From Moraxella haemolytica (lineage in GTDB: Bacteria; Pseudomonadota; Gammaproteobacteria; Pseudomonadales; Moraxellaceae): a stretch of DNA of 64,000 nt. Each line of letters opens with the position of its first letter. Position 1 is the first letter of the stretch. Below are positions 1 to 9,240 of this stretch, in pieces. Both the position numbers and the translations under genes were made by a program. The stretch is taken from assembly GCF_030177935.1 (NCBI RefSeq), contig NZ_CP089974.1, forward strand, positions 682,001 through 746,000. Reading direction: 5' to 3'. The notes beneath the pieces are model-generated. The model ran no database searches. It had not been told where the DNA came from and saw only the letters and a program-made list of their open reading frames with translations.

Positions 1-50
1 GCTCTTTTGATTGATGCTTCTATAAAAACGATAATAAGGTTGGCTGATAT

Positions 51-80
51 AAAAAATGCCAGTGATAAACACTGGCATTT
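51..80 (-). terminator. Intrinsic terminator after petC
   Basis: A 9-bp stem (AATGCCAGT at 55-63 with ACTGGCATT at 71-79) has a 7-nt loop. On the minus strand it is followed by a run of six T. It lies just past the petC stop codon and so ends the bc1 operon. Confidence 0.8.
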
Positions 81-95
81 TGGGTTATTGTTAAA

Positions 96-818
96 TTACT
101 TAACATCTTTCCAGAATTCTTTGTTGAGTAGATAAACTGGAATAAGCAGGATAAGTAAAAATAGAATCACCCAAGCACCATAGACTTTGCGGTCGTGGCG
201 GACAGGTTCAGCCATCCATGCCATAAAGTTGACCAGATCGCCTACACGGTTCTTGTACTCTTCTTCACCAAGTTCTTGCTGAAGGTTGTGTAGAACATGT
301 GGCATGGCTGCATTGGCAAGCACCAAGTTGTTTGCACCCCAAGGGCGACTTGGGTCTTCGTAGAATGACAGTAGGTAGGTATATACCCAGTCATCACCAC
401 GCAGACGAGTTACCAATGATAGATCTGGTGGTGCTGCACCAAACCAAGCACCTTGCACTTCAGGATCGATACCTGCAGTGATGTGGTTGCCAATTTGATC
501 TGTACTTACCATCAAATATTTTTCAACCAATTCTGGCGGTATATCCAAGTCTTTTGCAATGCGTGAGTGGCGTACATATTGAGCAGAATGACAGCCAACA
601 CAATAGTTCATGAACATGGTAGCACCACGCTGCAATGAACCTTTGTTGGTTAGGTCAATGGGTGCTGTACTGCATTCTAGTGTCGTTTTTGTGCCATCGG
701 CTTCGGTATACTCACCACAGCCATGACCACCACCAGCCATCGCTGATGGGCTTGCTACGATACCAGCACCTGCTAAAAGCAGACCTGCACCTAGAGTTTT
801 TAGGTTAAATGCTTTCAT
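96..818 (-). CDS. petC: Ubiquinol-cytochrome c reductase, cytochrome c1 subunit
   Basis: Membrane-anchored c-type cytochrome of the bc1 complex (complex III). It passes electrons from the Rieske protein to soluble cytochrome c in the periplasm. In a 240-aa protein I see a Sec signal peptide (cleavage likely after AMA, about residue 28), one haem-binding CVGCH at 73-77, a probable Met ligand in the ANAAMPH segment, and a C-terminal membrane helix ending in basic residues. I chose the ATG at 818 rather than the longer frame from 857: GGGAGGT sits at the right distance and the ATG overlaps the petB stop (TAATG), the usual sign of translational coupling. Confidence 0.95.
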   Translation of the reverse strand: MKAFNLKTLGAGLLLAGAGIVASPSAMAGGGHGCGEYTEADGTKTTLECSTAPIDLTNKGSLQRGATMFMNYCVGCHSAQYVRHSRIAKDLDIPPELVEKYLMVSTDQIGNHITAGIDPEVQGAWFGAAPPDLSLVTRLRGDDWVYTYLLSFYEDPSRPWGANNLVLANAAMPHVLHNLQQELGEEEYKNRVGDLVNFMAWMAEPVRHDRKVYGAWVILFLLILLIPVYLLNKEFWKDVK

Positions 819-2056
819 TAGTGACCTCCCGTAACACGCTCTGGCGGTTGCTTGCACTTCTCAATTGATGTGTAGAACGGCATCAAGATGAAATACAAAA
901 AGTATAGAATGGTACAAATACGACCCACAATAGTTCCTGTTGGTGTAGAGGAGACGCCACCTAAGTAACCTAAAACCAAGAAGCTGACTACAAAAATAGC
1001 AAGAGCAATCTTAGATAGGGTGCCTTTGTAACGCATAGAGCGAACAGGTGAGCGGTCTAACCAAGGTAGAACGAACAAGATAGCGATTGCACCAAACATT
1101 ACAATGACACCAGGCAAGGCAGAGCCAAACATAGAAGGTGTTGCACGCAACATCGCATAGTAAGGCATGTAGTACCAAACAGGGGCAATGTGTGCCGGTG
1201 TTTTCAGGGCATTTGCAACTTCAAAGTTTGGTTTTTCTAGGAAATAACCACCACCTTCAGGGGCGAAGAATACTACTGCAAAGAAGAATATTAAGAATAC
1301 CACGATACCAACCATGTCATGCACAGTGTAGTAAGGGTGGAAAGGTACGCCGTCTAATGGTACACCATTTTTGTCTTTTAGTTTTTTGATGTCAATACCA
1401 TCTGGGTTGTTTGAACCAACATGGTGTAGGGCAACCAAGTGCATGAATACAAGTCCAACCAAGATAAGCGGGATAGCGACAACATGCAATGCAAAGAAAC
1501 GGTTTAGCGTAATGCCTGAGATGATGTAGTCACCTTTTACCCATTCACCTAAAGCATCGCCAATAAATGGAATGGCGGCAGGTAGATTAAGGATAACCTG
1601 TGCACCCCAAAATGACATATTACCCCAAGGTAGCAAATAACCAAAAAAACCCTCAGCCATTAAGCATAGGTAGATTGCCATACCGATAATCCACACCAAT
1701 TCACGAGGTTTTTGATAAGAGCCGTATAGCAAGCCACGGAACATGTGCAAATAAACAACCACAAAGAATGCAGAAGCACCAGTTGAGTGCATATAACGAA
1801 TTAACCAACCGCCTTTAACATCACGCATGATGTATTCTAGCGAGGCGAATGCACCTTCAGCACTTGGGTTAAACATCATGGTGAGCCAAATACCAGTAAC
1901 AAGCTGATTGACTAACACCACCATAGATAGGACACCGAAGAAATACCAGAAGTTAAAGTTCTTTGGTGCATAATACTTTGACATATGATATTCATAAGTC
2001 TCAGTAGCTGGGTAGCGTGCATCAATCCAGTTCATCAATTTTTTAGCGATACTCAT
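818..2056 (-). CDS. petB: Ubiquinol-cytochrome c reductase, cytochrome b subunit
   Basis: Integral membrane, di-haem quinol-oxidising subunit of complex III, 412 aa, about eight helices. The four axial histidines are visible as two pairs, in the YMHSTGAS...YLHMFRG stretch and in the FFALHVV...FMHLVALHH stretch. The quinol-oxidation loop reads PVWY instead of the mitochondrial and alphaproteobacterial PEWY. The start lies 2 nt after the petA stop, and the stop overlaps the petC start, so the three genes form one operon. Confidence 0.96.
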   Translation of the reverse strand: MSIAKKLMNWIDARYPATETYEYHMSKYYAPKNFNFWYFFGVLSMVVLVNQLVTGIWLTMMFNPSAEGAFASLEYIMRDVKGGWLIRYMHSTGASAFFVVVYLHMFRGLLYGSYQKPRELVWIIGMAIYLCLMAEGFFGYLLPWGNMSFWGAQVILNLPAAIPFIGDALGEWVKGDYIISGITLNRFFALHVVAIPLILVGLVFMHLVALHHVGSNNPDGIDIKKLKDKNGVPLDGVPFHPYYTVHDMVGIVVFLIFFFAVVFFAPEGGGYFLEKPNFEVANALKTPAHIAPVWYYMPYYAMLRATPSMFGSALPGVIVMFGAIAILFVLPWLDRSPVRSMRYKGTLSKIALAIFVVSFLVLGYLGGVSSTPTGTIVGRICTILYFLYFILMPFYTSIEKCKQPPERVTGGH

Positions 2057-2058
2057 GA

Positions 2059-2643
2059 TTACGCCTCCCCAACAGTCAAGATGCTGCCATCAATGCTGTA
2101 TTCTGGAATAGGTAGATTTAACGGTGCTGGCATACTGCGATAAACACGACCTGCTAAATCATACATCGAACCGTGGCAAGGGCAGAAGAAACCACCCATC
2201 CAATCTGCCCCACCCAAGTCAGCAGCACCGACCTCGGGTCTAAATATTGGTGCACAACCTAAATGCGTACAAACACCCTCAACAACCAAGATATTTGGTT
2301 CTCTTGAGCGAGTTTCATTCTTGCAGTATTCAGGCTGAACAGACCCATCAGAATTTGGGTCGGCAAGTTTTGGGGTAACTTTACTTAAGTTTGCCACCAT
2401 TTCATCGGTACGCTTAACCACAAAGATGGGTTTGCCACGATATTTTACGGTAATCATTTGACCGTTTTCAATACCACTGATGTCTGTAACAACAGCGGCA
2501 CCCGCAGCTTCCGCCTTTGCACTTGGATACCAAGAACGCACAAATGGGGTAGCGATTGCACCAACACCAACCGCACCAATGGCGGCGGTTGTTGCAATTA
2601 GGACTCTACGGCGTTTAATATTCACGCCTTCGGCATGGCTCAT
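2059..2643 (-). CDS. petA: Ubiquinol-cytochrome c reductase, Rieske iron-sulfur subunit
   Basis: [2Fe-2S] protein of complex III, 194 aa. The cluster ligands lie in CTHLGC (125-130) and CPCHG (154-158); the N-terminal RRR followed by a hydrophobic stretch is a Tat-type signal anchor. The ATG at 2643 is preferred over the longer frame starting at 2730 because GGAGGA precedes it at good spacing and the extra 29 residues do not look like this family. First gene of petABC. Confidence 0.95.
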   Translation of the reverse strand: MSHAEGVNIKRRRVLIATTAAIGAVGVGAIATPFVRSWYPSAKAEAAGAAVVTDISGIENGQMITVKYRGKPIFVVKRTDEMVANLSKVTPKLADPNSDGSVQPEYCKNETRSREPNILVVEGVCTHLGCAPIFRPEVGAADLGGADWMGGFFCPCHGSMYDLAGRVYRSMPAPLNLPIPEYSIDGSILTVGEA

Positions 2644-3071
2644 TAAAACTTCCTCCAGAATAAAGAATGGGAAAAATCCCATACTGGGTGTGTGGATATG
2701 GTAGGAGTTATTCAACGATACCATGTCCACATTTGCTGTGCCTATTTTACTAGTTTCTAAACATGTCTATTTTAAGCTATTTTTGTCATAAAATAAATTG
2801 TTCTGTTGCTAAGTTGTGAAAAAAAGTCGCAAAATTTTTAATGAATTAACAAAAAAGTCATTTTTTGGTAAAAATTGCGCAATATCCAACCATTTTGGTG
2901 GGAATTAATATGATTTTATTTTTAATTAGATTTAACTTATATTTAAAATAATTTTAATAATTATCAAAAGTGTACTTATATTTTATCTTAATGGGTGCAA
3001 GATAGAAGCGAGCGATGATTGGCGATGAACTTTTTTGAGTGACTTGTATGACGAAAGTTATGTAGTTATTA

Positions 3072-3113
3072 AAAGATTGTTTTTAAGATTAGGTTATCTT
3101 AGAAACAATCTTT
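3072..3113. terminator. Long stem-loop, possible second terminator
   Basis: 18-bp stem (3072-3089 with 3096-3113, one G-U pair) closed by a 6-nt loop. It is flanked by short T runs on both strands, so it could act in either direction. It lies 40 bases beyond the rpsI terminator. It may be a back-up terminator or the end of an unannotated small RNA. Confidence 0.5.
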
Positions 3114-3152
3114 TTAGTATCACTAGGAGCATAGGACATAAAATATCGGCAT

Positions 3153-3182
3153 AAAAAACTCTCGCGGAACGAGAGTTTTTTT
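3153..3182 (-). terminator. Intrinsic terminator after rpsI
   Basis: Stem ACTCTCG/CGAGAGT (3158-3164 with 3170-3176), loop CGGAA-like, with A and T runs on the two sides. It works for the minus-strand rplM-rpsI operon and is symmetrical enough to work both ways. Confidence 0.8.
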
Positions 3183-3195
3183 GGGTATTGCGAGA

Positions 3196-3582
3196 TTAAC
3201 GCTTTGAGAACTGTGGACGACGACGAGCTTTGCGTAGACCAAGTTTCTTACGTTCAACTTCACGAGCATCACGAGTAACGAAGCCAGCTGCTTTAAGAGC
3301 AGGTTTTAGGCTTTCATCAGACTCGATAAGTGCACGAGTGATACCATGACGAATTGCACCTGCTTGACCACTTGCACCACCACCAGTAACGGTAATGTAT
3401 AGGTCATAGTCATTGGTTACTTCTAGTAGTTCTAGTGGTTGACGAACAACCATACGAGAAGTTTCACGACCAAAGTATTCATCTAGGGTTTTGCCGTTGA
3501 TAACGATGTTGCCAGTGCCTTTAGACAGAAAAACACGGGCAGTAGAAGTCTTGCGGCGACCTGTACCATAATTGCGTTCCAT
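3196..3582 (-). CDS. rpsI: 30S ribosomal protein S9
   Basis: Small-subunit ribosomal protein, 128 aa, full length. It shows the conserved N-terminal YGTGRRKTS motif and the basic C-terminal tail ending [11 protein letters not shown], which reaches toward the P-site tRNA. AAGGAGAACA precedes the ATG. It follows rplM by 10 nt, the standard rplM-rpsI operon order. Confidence 0.98.
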   Translation of the reverse strand: MERNYGTGRRKTSTARVFLSKGTGNIVINGKTLDEYFGRETSRMVVRQPLELLEVTNDYDLYITVTGGGASGQAGAIRHGITRALIESDESLKPALKAAGFVTRDAREVERKKLGLRKARRRPQFSKR

Positions 3583-3592
3583 GTTGTTCTCC

Positions 3593-4024
3593 TTAGATGT
3601 CTAAAACTTGTGGCTGCTGAGCTGCGTGTGGGTGTTCTATACCCGCATACAGTTTTAGCTTTTTAATCATCGCGTAGCCCAAAGGACCTTTTGGTAGCAT
3701 GCCTTTTACCGCTTTGTGTAGCACATCTTCTGGCTTGTGGGCTAGAAGTTTGGTAAAGTTGGTCTCTTTGATGCCGCCTGGATAACCAGTGTGGCGATAG
3801 TATTTTTTGTCCTGAGCTTTTTTACCAGTAACGGTAATTTTGTCAGCGTTGATAACGATGATGTAATCACCAGTATCAACATGTGGGGTGTACGATGGCT
3901 TGTGTTTGCCACGCAGACGAGAAGCGATTTCGCTCGCTAGGCGACCCAATGTTTTACCTTCAGCGTCCACGACATACCAGTCATGTACAACTTCAGCGGG
4001 TTTGGCACTGATAGTAGTAGTCAT
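3593..4024 (-). CDS. rplM: 50S ribosomal protein L13
   Basis: Large-subunit protein, 143 aa, family length. The [16 protein letters not shown] start, the [15 protein letters not shown] motif and the [11 protein letters not shown] segment are diagnostic. First gene of the rplM-rpsI operon. The 5' leader (4025 upward) is about 270 nt to the next gene and may hold the operon promoter. The Shine-Dalgarno sequence is weak. Confidence 0.98.
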   Translation of the reverse strand: MTTTISAKPAEVVHDWYVVDAEGKTLGRLASEIASRLRGKHKPSYTPHVDTGDYIIVINADKITVTGKKAQDKKYYRHTGYPGGIKETNFTKLLAHKPEDVLHKAVKGMLPKGPLGYAMIKKLKLYAGIEHPHAAQQPQVLDI

Positions 4025-4297
4025 ATAAAACCTATTTAGTTGAGTTTGAGAGTTGACAAATAAAAAGCCGAAGCCTTGATTTTACTTGCTTTAAGAGTTG
4101 GGAAACGAAGGGCTCTCAAAAAACAGCGGTAATTATAGCTTAAATTCTAATGATGTGCAATAATAAATTGCGTATTTAATGAATTTGGTTGCTTTGTTAG
4201 TATTGGTGATGCTTGCTTGGATTATTAATATTTAGTCTGTTTTATATAATAAAACCTTGAGCGTAGGTTGATATATTGCATTGATGGTGGACTGATA

Positions 4298-4882
4298 TCA
4301 ATTCATGGTATTGGATTTTATACTAACAAGGTATGCCAAGGCTTGTCCAACTTTGGTATGTTTGATGATGGTGATGGGCGTATTGATGATGTGTTCAATG
4401 GGTTTATCGCTTTCTACATATAATTGTGTGCCATGTGTGATAAGCTTATGTTCTATGAGCTTATCAATAATGGGTTGCCATAGATTTAGAGCGTAGGGCG
4501 GATCAATGAAAACCACATGAAAAGGCGTGGCTAATGTCGGAATGACGGATAAGCAGTCGCCTTGAAAGATGGTGGTGTTATGAAGTGCTAATTGAGCGGC
4601 AGTTTGTTTTAATTGTGATGCTTGTTGTTTATGAAACTCAATAAAAGTAGCGAAAGCAGCCCCTCTTGATAGGGCTTCAAATCCTAATACCCCTGAACCT
4701 GCACAGACATCAAGTATATGAGCGGACTGAATGTCAGCCATCAGCCAGTTAAAAATCGTTTCACGCAAGCGGTCTGGTGTGGGTCGCAAACCTTCAGCAT
4801 CAATAAAGCTAATACTACGGCGTTTATGCTGACCGCCGATGATTCGTATTTGATTGGTTTTTTTTGGGAATTTTGCTTTCAT
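4298..4882 (-). CDS. rsmD: 16S rRNA (guanine(966)-N2)-methyltransferase
   Basis: Methylates G966 of 16S rRNA in the assembled 30S subunit, using S-adenosylmethionine. Visible are the SAM-binding motif LDVCAGSGVLGFEAL (about 57-71) and the catalytic DPPY at 127-130, in a 194-aa Rossmann-fold protein of normal length. The N-terminal RIIGG..KRR...F..AEGLRPTPDR block is typical of RsmD. Stands alone, downstream of a 415-nt gap from the divergent DUF445 gene start. Confidence 0.9.
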   Translation of the reverse strand: MKAKFPKKTNQIRIIGGQHKRRSISFIDAEGLRPTPDRLRETIFNWLMADIQSAHILDVCAGSGVLGFEALSRGAAFATFIEFHKQQASQLKQTAAQLALHNTTIFQGDCLSVIPTLATPFHVVFIDPPYALNLWQPIIDKLIEHKLITHGTQLYVESDKPIEHIINTPITIIKHTKVGQALAYLVSIKSNTMN

Positions 4883-5073
4883 TGATCTATTGATTTGATA
4901 TAGTAATCTGATAATAAATAAAATAAGATTCGGTGGGTTTTGGAGTTATTATAACATAGTGCTTAGGGTATTATAAAACTGTTTGAAGCTAATTTTAGTT
5001 GAATGAAATGCTTAAAAGAGAAGATGATTAAAAATATTAATCATAATGACAACAATTGCAAGATTAAGAAAAA

Positions 5074-5102
5074 CTGACACCCAGTACAAAATATGCTAAA
5101 AT
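5074..5102 (+). promoter_or_regulatory. Sigma70-type promoter of the DUF445 gene
   Basis: CTGACA (5074-5079), a 17-nt spacer, then TAAAAT (5097-5102), ending about 30 nt before the ATG at 5134. Inferred from consensus only. Confidence 0.55.
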
Positions 5103-5133
5103 AATCAACGCTTTTACTGACAATGATTGACCT

Positions 5134-6444
5134 ATGTTTAGTTCCATTTGGCAAGCCCTTGCAGAACACCCAGAATTCATCGCCATGCTTACCATTCCGC
5201 CTGTTACTGCTTTTGTAACTTGGGCTCATGTATGGATGGCACTTGAGATGTTATTTTACCCCATTAAGTTTTGGGGTATTCGCATTCGTGGGCTACCATT
5301 TGGACTACAAGGCTTGGGTTGGCAGGGTATTGTACCCACCAAAGCAGGTAAAATTTCAGGAATTATTGTTGATCAGACTTTATCTAAATTGGGTAATTTG
5401 GATGAGTTTTTTCAGGCGATGGAACCTGAAGAGATGGCACAGTTCATTGCTGATGCAGTGGATAAAAATCTAGAGCATCTGATTGATGAGATTATGCTAG
5501 AACGCCATCAAGGATTATGGAATGGTATGCCTTACGCCATTCGTCGTCGTATCTATGCATACACTCATAAAGAGCTATCAAATATTATGAAATCTTTGGT
5601 ACTGGATTTGACGCATAATGTTGAAAATCTTGTGGACATGCGTCAAATGATTGTACAAAAGATGGAAAATGATCGCAAACTGATGGTGGATATGTTTTTA
5701 AGAGTGGGTAGAAAAGAAATTAACTTCATTTGGAAGATTAGTGCCTTAATTGGCTTTGTTTTTGGTATTCTTCAGATGGGGATTTTTTATTTTGTGCCGC
5801 AGCATTGGACTGTGCCTTTTTTTGCGGCGATCTGGGGGGCTTTGACTAACTGGATTGCCATTTGGATGGTGTTTAACCCTGTTGAGCCAAGACGCATATC
5901 ATTTGTACGAGTGTTTAGTCGTGATGAATCGGGTATTCGTTGGCGGTTGCCACACATTCATTGTTATTCTTGGCAGGGCGGTTTTATGAAGCGTCAAGAT
6001 GAGGTGTCTAGCGTCTTTGCAGAGATTGTTGTTAATGAATTGGTTACCCTAGAAAATATCATGCATGAGATGATGTATGGAATAAAAGCGGATAAAACTC
6101 GAGCGTTAGTCAAAAAACACTTGTATGATTTGCTTGAATCACCTGTGGTGTCAGCCAGCCTAAAAATCGGCATGACCAGCCGTGAGCTTGATGAGTTTAA
6201 AGATACCATCATTGACAAATCTATTGACGCAACCATGATACCAATCCGAGATCCTAAGCTGAATGTCTCAAGAGCCAGTAAGATTTTTGGATTATTTGAG
6301 AGTCGGATTCGTGCCTTATCCCCACAAGAATTTCAAAATCTGCTACGACCCGCCTTTAAAGAAGATGAGATGACCTTGATTGTGCTTGGGGCAGTTACAG
6401 GGCTTTTGGCGGGTTGGCTACATCTGATGGTGGTATTTTTTTGA
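5134..6444 (+). CDS. DUF445 family membrane protein
   Basis: 436 aa. The family motif TNWIAIWMVFNPVEP follows two closely spaced membrane helices in the middle (about 205-260), there is a hydrophobic N-terminal segment, and a last helix (LIVLGAVTGLLAGWLHLMVV) sits at the extreme C-terminus. The rest is soluble and rich in helix-forming residues. This matches DUF445 (YjiN/YheB-like) proteins, whose biochemical function is not established. It lies upstream of ccmF but is separated by 190 nt, so operon membership is unsure. Confidence 0.75.
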   Translation: MFSSIWQALAEHPEFIAMLTIPPVTAFVTWAHVWMALEMLFYPIKFWGIRIRGLPFGLQGLGWQGIVPTKAGKISGIIVDQTLSKLGNLDEFFQAMEPEEMAQFIADAVDKNLEHLIDEIMLERHQGLWNGMPYAIRRRIYAYTHKELSNIMKSLVLDLTHNVENLVDMRQMIVQKMENDRKLMVDMFLRVGRKEINFIWKISALIGFVFGILQMGIFYFVPQHWTVPFFAAIWGALTNWIAIWMVFNPVEPRRISFVRVFSRDESGIRWRLPHIHCYSWQGGFMKRQDEVSSVFAEIVVNELVTLENIMHEMMYGIKADKTRALVKKHLYDLLESPVVSASLKIGMTSRELDEFKDTIIDKSIDATMIPIRDPKLNVSRASKIFGLFESRIRALSPQEFQNLLRPAFKEDEMTLIVLGAVTGLLAGWLHLMVVFF

Positions 6445-6634
6445 CAAGAGCAGGATTAGAGCAGTTGGTTGATGATTGGCAATAAATATTCATCAGCCAT
6501 CACGATTTACCAGTCTATTAAATATTCGTCTTAGCCAGTGTTCATTAGATTGCCAGCAAAGATGTCTTTCATTTCACTGTTTATTTTGTGCCAATTATCA
6601 ATACCAAAAGATGGTATATAGAAGGTATGTTGTT

Positions 6635-8647
6635 ATGCTAATTACAGAATTGGGCTATTTTGCCCTGATTTTAGCGCTGGTTATTGCGATTTTGCAAGCC
6701 ATTTTACCCGCCATCGGCGTTATTAAAAACCAAGTGCAGTGGCAACGCCTAGCACCAAGTTTGGCAACGGCATTGTTTGTGGCAATGGCAGTGTCTTTTG
6801 GGGCATTGATGATAGGCTTTCTTTATAATGATTTTAGTTTGGTGTATGTAGCAAGCCATTCTAATAGCTTGCTACCTTGGTACTATAAATTGTCGGCAAC
6901 TTGGGGTGGTCATGAAGGCTCGCTACTGCTTTGGATGACGATTTTGGCAACTTGGTGTATGTTGGTTGCGGTATTTAGTCGTGGCTTACCACTTGATATG
7001 CGTGCTCGTGTGCTGTCAATACTTGCGATGGTGCAGGTCATGATGTTGCTTATGTTGATTTTTACTTCCAGTCCTTTTGAGCGTACCTTGCCAAACATTC
7101 CTGTGGATGGTGTGGATTTAAATCCATTATTACAAGACCCTGGTTTAATTTTTCATCCTCCGATGTTGTATATGGGTTATGTGGGGTTGGCAGTGCCTTT
7201 TGCTTTTTGTATGGCGGCACTGTGGGCAGGGCGTCTTGATGCGGTATGGACTCGTTGGTCTCGCCCTTGGACGGTAGTGGCTTGGGGGTTTTTGACGCTA
7301 GGGATTGCCCTTGGCTCTTGGTGGGCTTATTATGAGTTAGGCTGGGGTGGCTGGTGGTTTTGGGATCCTGTAGAGAATGCGTCTTTGATGCCATGGTTGG
7401 CCGTAACCGCTTTGATGCACTCTTTGGCTGTTACCGAAAAACGAGGTGTTTTTAAGGCATGGACAATCATGCTGGCGATTTTTGCCTTTGCTTTATCGCT
7501 ATTGGGTACATTCTTGGTGCGTTCTGGTGCGATTACTTCGGTGCACTCGTTTGCGGCAGACCCAACTCGTGGCTTGGCGATTTTGGCGATTTTGGGTGCG
7601 GTGATTGGCGGTGGTTTGTTGATGTTTGCCTTGCGTGGGTGGCGATTGACCGTTGAGAGTACTTATCAGCTTAAATCTCGTGAAACTGCTTTGGTGGTTA
7701 ATAATCTTGTCCTGTTAGTGGCGACTTTAGTGGTTCTGCTTGGTACTTTATACCCCATGCTTGCCGATGCCTTTAAATGGGGGCAGGTATCAGTAGGCCC
7801 CCCTTATTTCAATGCGTTGTTTGTGCCTGCAACTTGGATCTTACTTGCCTTTATGGGCATTGGTGCGAATCTGCGTTATAAATACGACAGTCGACCACTG
7901 TTTGGTATGATGATGACAGGTGCGATGAGTGCTTTGGTGCTTGGTGCAATCATTGCTTACATGATGAGCCTGCTTGAAGAAAGCGTACATTTTGACCATG
8001 GTATGTACATTACTGCCATCTTATCAGCGTGGGTGCTTGTCTTGATGGTGCTAGATATCAAAGACAAAACTCGTCATGCCAAAGGGTTTGTGAATGGTCT
8101 TAAAAAACTAACACCAAGCTATTATGGTATGCAACTTGCCCATGTGGGTCTTTTGGTTACTGCATTGGGTATTGCAGGGGTCTCTGCCATGAGTCTAGAA
8201 AAAGATGTGGCAATGACGGTCGGCGATAGTGTGCATGTGCAAGGCTATGATTTTTATTTGCAGGACTTTGATGTCATAAAAGGATCAAATTATGATGCCA
8301 CTCGTGCTACCGTACAAGTTAAGAAAAATAATCAGCTTATCGCAACATTATATCCAGAAAAGCGTAACTATGTTGTCTCAATGATGCCAATGACCGAAGT
8401 GGGATTGCACCCAAGCCCTTTAAATGAGCTATACATTGCATTGGGTGAGCCGATTGTCAGTGATGATGGCAAAACAGACTTAGATACATGGGCGGTGCGT
8501 GTCTATGTGAAGCCGATGATTCGTTGGCTATGGTTTGGGGCGATTTTGATGTCGTTGGGTGGTCTAATTGCCATATTGGATAAGCGTTATCGCATCAAAA
8601 AAATAACAACCCATTCTAGTTCTAATCTGAAATCGTTTGTGGAGTAA
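6635..8647 (+). CDS. ccmF: Cytochrome c haem lyase subunit CcmF
   Basis: Multi-spanning inner-membrane protein of the System I cytochrome c maturation pathway. It takes haem from holo-CcmE and attaches it to apocytochromes on the periplasmic side. The tryptophan-rich WWD signature (WGGWWFWDPVENASLMPWL) is intact, and GGHEGS-like periplasmic histidine loops are present. The protein is about 670 aa, the normal size. I chose the ATG at 6635 (GAAGG upstream); the frame is open back to 6476 but those 53 residues are not membrane-like. Its stop overlaps the beginning of ccmG, so ccmFGHI is an operon. ccmA-E are outside the window. Confidence 0.94.
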   Translation: MLITELGYFALILALVIAILQAILPAIGVIKNQVQWQRLAPSLATALFVAMAVSFGALMIGFLYNDFSLVYVASHSNSLLPWYYKLSATWGGHEGSLLLWMTILATWCMLVAVFSRGLPLDMRARVLSILAMVQVMMLLMLIFTSSPFERTLPNIPVDGVDLNPLLQDPGLIFHPPMLYMGYVGLAVPFAFCMAALWAGRLDAVWTRWSRPWTVVAWGFLTLGIALGSWWAYYELGWGGWWFWDPVENASLMPWLAVTALMHSLAVTEKRGVFKAWTIMLAIFAFALSLLGTFLVRSGAITSVHSFAADPTRGLAILAILGAVIGGGLLMFALRGWRLTVESTYQLKSRETALVVNNLVLLVATLVVLLGTLYPMLADAFKWGQVSVGPPYFNALFVPATWILLAFMGIGANLRYKYDSRPLFGMMMTGAMSALVLGAIIAYMMSLLEESVHFDHGMYITAILSAWVLVLMVLDIKDKTRHAKGFVNGLKKLTPSYYGMQLAHVGLLVTALGIAGVSAMSLEKDVAMTVGDSVHVQGYDFYLQDFDVIKGSNYDATRATVQVKKNNQLIATLYPEKRNYVVSMMPMTEVGLHPSPLNELYIALGEPIVSDDGKTDLDTWAVRVYVKPMIRWLWFGAILMSLGGLIAILDKRYRIKKITTHSSSNLKSFVE

Positions 8648-8652
8648 TGCTC

Positions 8653-9231
8653 ATGGCAAAGTCAAATAAGCGTGTGTTTTTTATCATACCTTTGGTGGTG
8701 TTTTTGCTTGCGATGGTAATGTTTTATTTTCGTCTAGGAAAAGAAACGGATATTAAAATTAGTACTTCAATGAACAAACCCTTGCCTGAGTTTAGTTTGC
8801 CATTGTTGTCAGATACTTCACGCATGATGACCAATCAGGATTTACCCAAAACACCATTTTTGCTTAATATCTGGGGTTCTTGGTGTCCAACCTGTAAAGT
8901 GGAGCATCCATTTTTGATGCAGCTGCATGAAAAAGGCGTGCCACTTGTCGGTGTGAATTATAAAGATGAACTCTCTGACGCATTAGGATATTTAAATCAG
9001 TATCAAGACCCATTTATCTACTCGGTGCAGGATTTAGATGGGCAGTATGCCATTGATTTGGGATTGACAGGTGCACCTGAGACATTTGTGGTTGATGGTG
9101 CAGGCGTGGTATATAAGCATATTTTGGGTGAGGTTAATCAGACAAACTGGACAAATGAGATTCAGCCGTGTTTGATGGCGGTAGGTGATACAACATTATC
9201 TGAAGATGCCAAAGTACAGGCGTGTAGCTAA
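8653..9231 (+). CDS. ccmG: Thiol:disulfide interchange protein CcmG/DsbE
   Basis: Membrane-tethered periplasmic thioredoxin-like protein that keeps the CXXCH cysteines of apocytochromes reduced. 192 aa: an N-terminal membrane anchor (about 8-27) and a thioredoxin fold with the active site WCPTC at 77-81. The cis-proline region (TGAPETFVVD) is present. The ATG at 8653 is spaced better from GGAG than the ATG at 8647 that overlaps the ccmF stop. Either start is possible. Confidence 0.92.
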   Translation: MAKSNKRVFFIIPLVVFLLAMVMFYFRLGKETDIKISTSMNKPLPEFSLPLLSDTSRMMTNQDLPKTPFLLNIWGSWCPTCKVEHPFLMQLHEKGVPLVGVNYKDELSDALGYLNQYQDPFIYSVQDLDGQYAIDLGLTGAPETFVVDGAGVVYKHILGEVNQTNWTNEIQPCLMAVGDTTLSEDAKVQACS

Positions 9232-9240
9232 GAGGGTGTG

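Larger units (their letters stand above)
2644..3195. other. Intergenic region between petA and rpsI
   Basis: About 550 bases without a credible gene. The petA-proximal half (2750-3000) is very AT-rich and should carry the minus-strand bc1 promoter, although I could not fix one. The rpsI-proximal half holds two strong hairpins, at 3072-3113 and 3153-3182, listed separately. Confidence 0.6.

Noticed and set aside
5041-5229. 62-codon minus-strand frame overlapping the DUF445 start
   Set aside because: Covers a likely promoter and the start of a real gene; no family features.
7062-7394. Open frame of 110 codons on the minus strand inside ccmF
   Set aside because: Shadow frame of a well-supported gene, with low-complexity composition and no ribosome site.
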